NCBI GenBank assembly: GCA_035604215.1
Contig: DATNIW010000100.1
Location: forward strand, 1-19,481
From: UBA5070 sp035604215
Lineage (GTDB): Bacteria; Fibrobacterota; Fibrobacteria; UBA5070
Length of the DNA stretch: 19,481 nucleotides
Reading direction: 5' to 3'
Shown: piece by piece, positions 15,136-19,481 of the stretch
How positions within the stretch are numbered: the first letter of the stretch is position 1
How the letters are laid out: each line of letters begins with the position of its first letter
Program-made: the position numbers and the translations under genes
Notes under the pieces: model-generated
What the model was told of the DNA's origin: nothing
The model's input: only the letters and a program-made list of their open reading frames with translations
Database searches by the model: none

Positions 15136-16136
15136 GCGGAGACCGCAGCGGGCTCCGCGACGACCGGTTCCGATTCCACCGCCGCGGGGTCGGCATCCAC
15201 CGGGGGGACCGGTCCGGGCAGCGGCTCGCCGGTTTCCTCGTCCAGGCCGTTCCCTCCCCAAAGCTCCTCTTCCCGGACCAGAGCCTCCAGCCGCATGCGT
15301 TCCTTGCTGGCCAAAAGTCCCAACACATCGGGGTTCAGATCGGGGTCGGGGGAGAAGATCTGGTCCATGTGAGCCAGGTCGTCGGCGAAGCGGTCGTCGG
15401 CGCGGCGGTAGACCAGCATCGGTTGGAGGACCCCACTCTGCCGGAAGGCGAGCTCCTCCGTCTTGACCATCTCCAGGATGGCCATGAAGGTCACCACCGG
15501 CAGGAGCCTGCGGCCGTCCCGGGGATAGAGTTCCTCGAAGTGCGCGCGACCCTCGCGCACCAGATGGGCGCGGATGCGGTTCATGCGCTCCTGGATGGGG
15601 ATGTCGTCGATCTCGATCTCGTGGACCAGGTTGCGCGGACGCACGGACAAGACTTGTCGAAAGGCCTTGAGCAGATCGAACAGGCCGATCAGGCCCGCGT
15701 CCAAGCTGTCGTCCTCTTCCCGGGGACGGTCGGCCTGGACGTCGGACATGCCCCGCCTGTAGGCCCCCCAGGTCCGGGCCTCGAGCCCTCGGAGACCTTC
15801 CGCGGCCTGCTTGAAACGCCGGTATTCCAGCAGCTGGCGGACGAGTTCCTCGCGATCGAACCCGTCGAACTCCTCGGGCTCGACGTCTCCCCGGTCCTCG
15901 CGCGGCAGGAGTTCGCGCGCCTTGAGCGCCAGCAGCTTCGCGGCCATCACCAGGAATTCCCCCGCCACGCCCAACTGGGATTCGCGGGCTTCCTGCAGGA
16001 ACGCCAGGTACTGGTCGGCGATCTCGGAGATGGGGATGGTGGTCGGATCCAACTCGTGGTTGTGAACCAGGTACAGGAGCAAGTCCAAGGGACCCGAAAA
16101 GACATCCAACGTCACGGAAGGTCGAAGCTCGGCCAC
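15132..16136 (-). CDS. scpA: segregation and condensation protein A
   Basis: This encodes 334 residues from GTG 16136, with no ribosome site. ScpA is the kleisin that bridges the SMC head domains and, with ScpB, drives chromosome compaction and segregation. The N-terminal kleisin signature is clear (VTLDVFSGPLDLLLYLVHNH, then IPISEIADQYLAFL and EFLVMAAKLLALKARELLP). The C-terminal winged-helix part follows (VVTFMAILEMVKTEEL, to about residue 247). A tail of about 85 residues, acidic and then Pro/Ala/Val-rich, goes beyond the roughly 250-residue family length. The scpB gene usually follows; here the next gene is convergent, so scpB must be elsewhere. The TAG overlaps the TAG of the response-regulator gene in a single CTAG. 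Confidence 0.93.
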   Translation of the reverse strand: MAELRPSVTLDVFSGPLDLLLYLVHNHELDPTTIPISEIADQYLAFLQEARESQLGVAGEFLVMAAKLLALKARELLPREDRGDVEPEEFDGFDREELVRQLLEYRRFKQAAEGLRGLEARTWGAYRRGMSDVQADRPREEDDSLDAGLIGLFDLLKAFRQVLSVRPRNLVHEIEIDDIPIQERMNRIRAHLVREGRAHFEELYPRDGRRLLPVVTFMAILEMVKTEELAFRQSGVLQPMLVYRRADDRFADDLAHMDQIFSPDPDLNPDVLGLLASKERMRLEALVREEELWGGNGLDEETGEPLPGPVPPVDADPAAVESEPVVAEPAAVSA

Positions 16137-16201
16137 GGGGAAAACTTAGCTCCCACCAGTTGGTGAGGATCCGGTTCCACCACACCCTGGCCAAACAACG
16201 G

Positions 16202-16307
16202 ACCTCACCCCGCCGACTTCGTCGACACCCCTCTCCAACAAGTGGAGAGGGGAAGACAAGATCGCGCCCCCTCTCCACTTGTTGGAGAGGGGGAGTGGGG
16301 GTGAGGT
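16202..16307. repeat. REP-like palindromic doublet
   Basis: Two 25-bp units (16228-16252 and 16268-16292) are exact reverse complements of each other. Each is also a hairpin with 9-bp arms CCCCTCTCC and GGAGAGGGG. They are 15 bp apart and are framed by outer arms ACCTCACCCC (16202-16211) and GGGGTGAGGT (16298-16307), giving a 106-bp nested palindrome. It fills most of the gap between scpA and the amidase gene. The layout matches REP/BIME-type intergenic elements mobilised by RAYT transposases. It is present once here; genome copy number is unknown. Confidence 0.85.
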
Positions 16308-16351
16308 GCGAGTCTTTTTCTCCCGAGCTGGCTCCGACCCGCGCTGGTCGG

Positions 16352-17761
16352 TCAGCGTTTTCCGGAGCGGAACTGCTCGATGGCCTCGGCGATGGCTTCC
16401 GCGATCTTCTTCTGACGGGCCGAATCCGTCAGGGCTTCGGCGTCGGCCGGACTGGACACGTAGCCCATTTCGATCAGGACGGAAGGCATGAGGGCGCCCA
16501 CCAACACGAAGAACCCCGCCTGGCTCGCTCCGGTCCGCTCCTTGGCGACCGGCCCTTCGGACTGGAGCCTGCGCACCACCAACCCCGCGAACCGTTCGCT
16601 TTCCTTGGTGTACAGGTTCAGCTGGTGGTCCAGGAGCATCCATTCCACCGGCGACAGCGCCTCCTTGGTCTGGTGCTCGCCGGTTTCGTAGTTGATCGCA
16701 TCGTTTTCGCGCCGTTCGATCGCCTTGTCCCTCTCGTCCATCGCCTCCCGAAGCAGGTACACCATGAACCCGTCCACTTCGTCCCGGCGCTTGGATCCGG
16801 CGGGAAGACTGTTGCAGTGGAGCGAGATGAACAGATCGCCCTTGGCGGCGTTGGCGATCCGGGTCCGTCCGGAGAGTTCCACGAACACGTCCTTGTCGCG
16901 GGTCATCACCACCTTGATGCCCTTGTGGCCGGCCAGTACGTCGCGCAGCTTCAGCGCCACCTGCAGGGTGGCCATCTTCTCGAGAACGGTCGTGCCGTCG
17001 GCCTTCCGGCCCCTGGCACCGGGATCCTTGCCGCCGTGGCCGGCGTCGACCACCACGGTGAAAACCCCCTTGCGCGAAGCCGCGGCGGGCGGTTCGGCAT
17101 CTTCGGTCCCTGTCACCTCGGGTGTGGCCGGGGTCTGCGGAATCGCCACGGTGTCCGCGCTAGGAGCCTCCGGAGTCCGCACCGCCGGTGCCGAGACCGC
17201 ATCCGGAACCGAAGGGGTGTCCAGGTCCGGCGAAGCGGGCGTGTCGACGACGGGCGAGGAGGGTGTGTCCACCCGGCGGTCGGCCACTTCCGGCGTATCG
17301 GCCCTTGGAGGCATCGGTGCCACCATCGGCCGGGACGGCTTCCGCGCATCCACCGAGGTATCCGCGATCTTCTTCCGCGCCCCGACGAGGTCGACCTTGT
17401 CCGCCGCGGCACGACCCACGCCCATCCGGTGAAGCAGGGCCAGCGCCGTCTCCTTGGGGAGCACGAGACGGGATTTGGTGACCCTGGGCGGAAATCGCAT
17501 GGGGCGGGTGAGTCCACCCATCCGGGCGAAGGGGTTCCGATCGAACACCACCAGGACGGAATCCGGCATGCCTTCCAGGGTGGCGCGAAGCTGTCCGCGC
17601 TCGGAATCGATCTTCAGGTTCCCGTTCCAACCCTTTCCTTCCATCATCCGAAGGCTCGGGATCCCGTACACCACGGTGTCCTTCACCGACAATCCCCCCA
17701 GGGACAGGGACGATGCCGCCAGGATCCAACCCAGCAGGAGGGGAAGGCGCGGACCGGTCAT
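16352..17761 (-). CDS. N-acetylmuramoyl-L-alanine amidase (Amidase_3)
   Basis: This encodes 469 residues from ATG 17761, overlapping the smpB stop by 4 bp (ATGA), with AAGG upstream. Residues 1-22 are a signal peptide. Residues about 25-115 form a beta-type N-terminal domain not clearly of the AMIN family; parts (PPRVTKSRLVLPKETALALLHRMG) recall copper-amine-oxidase N-terminal modules. Residues about 135-230 are a Pro/Thr/Asp-rich linker with repeated DTP. Residues 234-469 are the zinc amidase: His242 in DAGHGG, Glu261, His315 in ISLHCN, and catalytic Glu431 in SVLIEMGYVSS. The enzyme cuts the MurNAc-L-Ala bond of peptidoglycan in the periplasm, typically in daughter-cell separation. The insert at about 320-395 between the second His and the catalytic Glu is where AmiB/C-type enzymes keep a regulatory helix. 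Confidence 0.95.
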   Translation of the reverse strand: MTGPRLPLLLGWILAASSLSLGGLSVKDTVVYGIPSLRMMEGKGWNGNLKIDSERGQLRATLEGMPDSVLVVFDRNPFARMGGLTRPMRFPPRVTKSRLVLPKETALALLHRMGVGRAAADKVDLVGARKKIADTSVDARKPSRPMVAPMPPRADTPEVADRRVDTPSSPVVDTPASPDLDTPSVPDAVSAPAVRTPEAPSADTVAIPQTPATPEVTGTEDAEPPAAASRKGVFTVVVDAGHGGKDPGARGRKADGTTVLEKMATLQVALKLRDVLAGHKGIKVVMTRDKDVFVELSGRTRIANAAKGDLFISLHCNSLPAGSKRRDEVDGFMVYLLREAMDERDKAIERRENDAINYETGEHQTKEALSPVEWMLLDHQLNLYTKESERFAGLVVRRLQSEGPVAKERTGASQAGFFVLVGALMPSVLIEMGYVSSPADAEALTDSARQKKIAEAIAEAIEQFRSGKR

Positions 17762-18207
17762 CGCATGGCCTTCTTCATCGCCCTGTCGATCTCGCGCTTG
17801 TGGTCGGCGGCGATCTTGGTCTGGCGCTTGTCGTGCTCGGCCTTGCCCTTGCAGAGGCCCACCTTCACCTTGGCCCACGATCCCTTGAAGTAGACCTCCA
17901 GGGGAATGGCGGTGAGCCCCTTGCGGTCCACGGATCGCGCGATGGTCTCGATCTCCTTCGCCTTGAGCAGGAGCTTTCGCGCCCGCGACGGGGCGTGGTT
18001 CCAACGGTTCCCCGCCGTGTATTCGTCGATGCGGACGTTGCGGAGCCAGGCCTCGCCCCGTTCGACCGCCACGTAGGCGTCGGCGAGCAGGCATTTGCCC
18101 TCCCTCAGGCTCTTCACCTCCGTCCCCGCGAGTTGGATCCCGGCTTCGAACGTCTCCAACACGAAATAGTCGTGTCGAGCACGACGGTTCTCGATCCTCG
18201 GAGGCAT
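17758..18207 (-). CDS. smpB: SsrA-binding protein
   Basis: This encodes 149 residues, the usual SmpB size. SmpB binds the tRNA-like end of tmRNA and brings it to stalled ribosomes for trans-translation. Conserved stretches are NRRARHDYFVLETFEAGIQL, GTEVKSLREGKCLLADAYV, NHAPSRARKLLLKAKEI, LTAIPLEVYFKGSWAKVKVGLCKGK and the basic tail DKRQTKIAADHKREIDRAMK, which inserts in the decoding centre. The start lies 2 bp after the HU stop with no clear ribosome site; the end overlaps the amidase start. No ssrA (tmRNA) gene is visible nearby. Confidence 0.98.
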   Translation of the reverse strand: MPPRIENRRARHDYFVLETFEAGIQLAGTEVKSLREGKCLLADAYVAVERGEAWLRNVRIDEYTAGNRWNHAPSRARKLLLKAKEIETIARSVDRKGLTAIPLEVYFKGSWAKVKVGLCKGKAEHDKRQTKIAADHKREIDRAMKKAMR

Positions 18208-18209
18208 CG

Positions 18210-18572
18210 TCAGCCGGCCGCTGGGGTTTTCGAGATCTCCGGAGCGGAGGCTTTGATCGCGTCCTGGAGGGCTTGGAGCGGGTTTTCACCGGAGTTCAAG
18301 AGGGCCTTGAGCTCGCGCGAGGCCTCGAAGACAGGCTTCACCCCGCCCTCGACCTGGACCAGTTCGCCGGTGCGCGGATTGCGCGCCGTACGGGCCCGGC
18401 GGACGCGCACCTTGAAGCGCCCGAAGCCTCGGATCTCGATGTTCTTACCGTCGCGCAGCGTGCTGGATATGGCATCCAACAGGCCCTCGAGGACCGCCTT
18501 GGTCTCGGCTTGGGTCATGCCCGTACGGCGGGCGATCTCTTCGACGATGTCCTTTTTGGTGACATTGGCCAT
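18210..18572 (-). CDS. HU/IHF-family DNA-binding protein with C-terminal tail
   Basis: This encodes 120 residues from ATG 18572 (MANVTKKDIVEEIARRTGM). The core of about 90 residues is standard: helical dimerisation half, then IEIRGFGRFKVRVRRARTARNPRTGE, the DNA-bending beta arm with the RNP tip, then VFEASRELKALL. About 27 further residues (SGENPLQALQDAIKASAPEI..., ending Pro/Ala-rich) extend past the usual end. HU and IHF subunits cannot be told apart with confidence here. An upstream ATG at 18596 lies before the promoter -10 box and is rejected. It heads the HU-smpB-amidase operon from a sigma70-type promoter with an almost absent leader. Confidence 0.95.
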   Translation of the reverse strand: MANVTKKDIVEEIARRTGMTQAETKAVLEGLLDAISSTLRDGKNIEIRGFGRFKVRVRRARTARNPRTGELVQVEGGVKPVFEASRELKALLNSGENPLQALQDAIKASAPEISKTPAAG

Positions 18573-18585
18573 AGGGCGCCAACAC

Positions 18586-18614
18586 AGTATAACCAACCCG
18601 GAGCGGTATGTCCA
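18586..18614 (-). promoter_or_regulatory. sigma70-type promoter of the HU-smpB-amidase operon
   Basis: On the minus strand TGGACA (18614-18609; 5 of 6 matches to TTGACA) is followed after exactly 17 bp by TATACT (18591-18586; 5 of 6 matches to TATAAT). Transcription is expected near 18579, about 7 bases before the HU ATG at 18572, leaving no room for a ribosome site. Confidence 0.7.
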
Positions 18615-18761
18615 AGTGCTTGTGCAAGGCCCACTTGCGAAGGAACCTCCAAGTTCGGTGGCCGGGAGATGGGCGAAGCGCGACCTGCTTGTATCTTCGT
18701 CTCATCGCCAGTCCCGCAAGGACGACCGATCCACAACACCCAAACATGAGGAGATCTCCAA

Positions 18762-19349
18762 ATGTCCGTTCTCGTTGGAAAACCCGCCCCCGAATTCAAG
18801 GTCAAGGCCGTCAAGGCCGGCGAAGTGCTGGAAGACTTCACCCTTTCGCAGTTCAAGGGCAAGAAGTACGTGGTCCTGTTCTTCTACCCGCTGGACTTCA
18901 CCTTCGTGTGCCCCACCGAGCTCCACGAGTTCCAAGCCAAGCTCGGCGAGTTCGAGAAGCTGGGCGCCCAGGTGATCGGCGCCAGCACCGACAGCTGGTT
19001 CTCGCACGTGGCGTGGCTGGAGACCCCCAAGAAGGTGGGCGGCATCCAAGGCGTCGCATACCCCATCATTTCCGACTTCAACAAGACGGTCGCGGCCGAC
19101 TACGACGTGCTCCTGCCCGGTGGAATGGCGCTTCGCGGCACATTCATCATCGACAAGGACGGAGTGGTCCAGAGCCAGGTGGTGAACAACCTGCCGCTGG
19201 GTCGCAACATCGAGGAGACCCTGCGCACCCTGAAGGCGTTGCAGTTCACGGAAAAGCACGGCGAAGTCTGCCCGGCGGGCTGGACCGAAGGCGCCCAGTC
19301 CATGAAGGCCGATTCCGCCGGCCTGAAGGAATTCTTCAAGGACAAGTGA
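18762..19349 (+). CDS. typical 2-Cys peroxiredoxin (AhpC/Prx1 type)
   Basis: This encodes 195 residues. It reduces hydrogen peroxide, organic peroxides and peroxynitrite in the cytosol, with electrons from AhpF or thioredoxin. Peroxidatic Cys50 lies in PLDFTFVCPTEL with Thr47 and Pro51 of the PxxxTxxC pattern. Arg125 lies in MALRGTFIIDKDG. Resolving Cys170 lies in HGEVCPAGW. The loop that reads GGLG in hyperoxidation-sensitive enzymes is GGIQ, and the C-terminal YF motif is missing (ending EFFKDK), so a robust bacterial type is likely. ATG 18762 follows a strong GAGGAG site. It is divergent from HU; no ahpF is visible and no clear promoter pair stands out in 18615-18750. Confidence 0.97.
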   Translation: MSVLVGKPAPEFKVKAVKAGEVLEDFTLSQFKGKKYVVLFFYPLDFTFVCPTELHEFQAKLGEFEKLGAQVIGASTDSWFSHVAWLETPKKVGGIQGVAYPIISDFNKTVAADYDVLLPGGMALRGTFIIDKDGVVQSQVVNNLPLGRNIEETLRTLKALQFTEKHGEVCPAGWTEGAQSMKADSAGLKEFFKDK

Positions 19350-19356
19350 TTCGGAA

Positions 19357-19391
19357 GATGCCGTGTCGGGGCCGAAAACGGCCCCGGCATC
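19357..19391. terminator. hairpin after peroxiredoxin gene
   Basis: CGGGGCCG and CGGCCCCG pair around AAAA (19367-19386). The outer GATGCC and GGCATC can extend the stem, leaving a small bulge on the left arm. It starts 7 bp after the stop. No T tract follows, but the stem is strong. A convergent gene ends at 19434, so it may act in both directions. Confidence 0.65.
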
Positions 19392-19433
19392 GTGGATCTC
19401 CCCCGCGCCGCGCATTCAGCGCATCTCGAAGCA

Positions 19434-19481
19434 TCAGCGCAGGTCGTCCCTGCCGATCCCGTAGATCCGGATGTCGTCGAT
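19434..19481 (-). CDS. C-terminal end of a leftward gene, possibly a LamG-type protein (partial)
   Basis: Reading left from the window edge gives 15 codons, IDDIRIYGIGRDDLR, then TGA. The IDDIRIY sequence is typical of the last strand of LamG/concanavalin-like carbohydrate-binding domains, which often end in (L/I)DD(V/I)RIYNRAL. Only the tail is present, so both the existence of the gene and its family are tentative. Confidence 0.45.
   Translation of the reverse strand: MDDIRIYGIGRDDLR

Noticed and set aside
13552..16278. Leftward frame of 908 codons across the regulator and scpA
   Set aside because: Its composition is that of a shadow frame, and it is contradicted by receiver-HDOD and kleisin motifs in the real frames.
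16202..16307. CRISPR-like repeat
   Set aside because: There are only two copies, in inverted rather than direct order, with a 15-bp spacer and no cas genes; it fits a REP doublet.
18573..18596. Upstream ATG of HU (MVILCWRP)
   Set aside because: It lies upstream of the TATACT box, so it would not be in the transcript. The family N-terminus matches ATG 18572.

Overview
The window comes from a high-GC Gram-negative bacterium with an outer membrane: it encodes a TonB-dependent receptor, a lipoprotein with a lipobox, a periplasmic cell-wall amidase and an outer-membrane-like protein. A family 9 glycoside hydrolase with a C-terminal sorting-like domain, a carboxypeptidase-regulatory-domain receptor and (tentatively) a DUF4914-like protein suggest a Fibrobacterota-type polysaccharide degrader. 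That placement is an inference from gene content; no rRNA or other phylogenetic marker gene is present. Coding density is high. Operon partners often overlap by 4 bp (ATGA or GTGA), and GTG and TTG starts are common.

Layout. (1) 1-2093: the 5' part of a leftward cytosolic protein (DUF4914-like), then a rightward pair made of an exported beta-rich protein and a small lipoprotein. (2) 2094-2229: a convergent gap with a perfect hairpin and two DnaA-box-like sequences. (3) 2230-5654: a leftward group miaA - Smr-domain protein - fabF - secreted START-like protein. (4) 5665-7577: a rightward pair, a degenerate divergent polysaccharide-deacetylase-like protein and pdxJ, closed by a strong two-way hairpin. 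(5) 7638-13472: the most accessory-looking part. A TonB-dependent receptor and an EamA/DMT transporter run left, and a GH9 enzyme runs right, from an 86-bp divergent region with a tandem 8-bp repeat. (6) 13558-15135: a receiver-HDOD regulator, meeting scpA tail to tail with both stop codons in one CTAG. (7) 15132-18572: leftward housekeeping genes HU - smpB - N-acetylmuramoyl-L-alanine amidase, then a REP-like palindromic doublet, then scpA. (8) 18762-19349: a rightward 2-Cys peroxiredoxin with a hairpin terminator, then the last 15 codons of a leftward gene.

How the parts may work together. GH9, receptor and transporter look like a small carbohydrate-capture unit: an exported enzyme that binds and cuts glycan, outer-membrane uptake of the product, and a small-molecule permease. 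No SusD-like partner is visible. The remainder is largely core physiology: tRNA modification (MiaA), fatty-acid elongation (FabF), vitamin B6 (PdxJ), chromosome organisation (HU, ScpA), ribosome rescue (SmpB), septal wall splitting (amidase) and peroxide defence. No tRNA, rRNA, CRISPR array, insertion sequence or prophage gene was seen. I found no clear-cut new multi-gene system. The best leads are the GH9 with an inserted discoidin domain and its divergent receptor, the receiver-HDOD-pseudoreceiver protein, and the DnaA-box pair.
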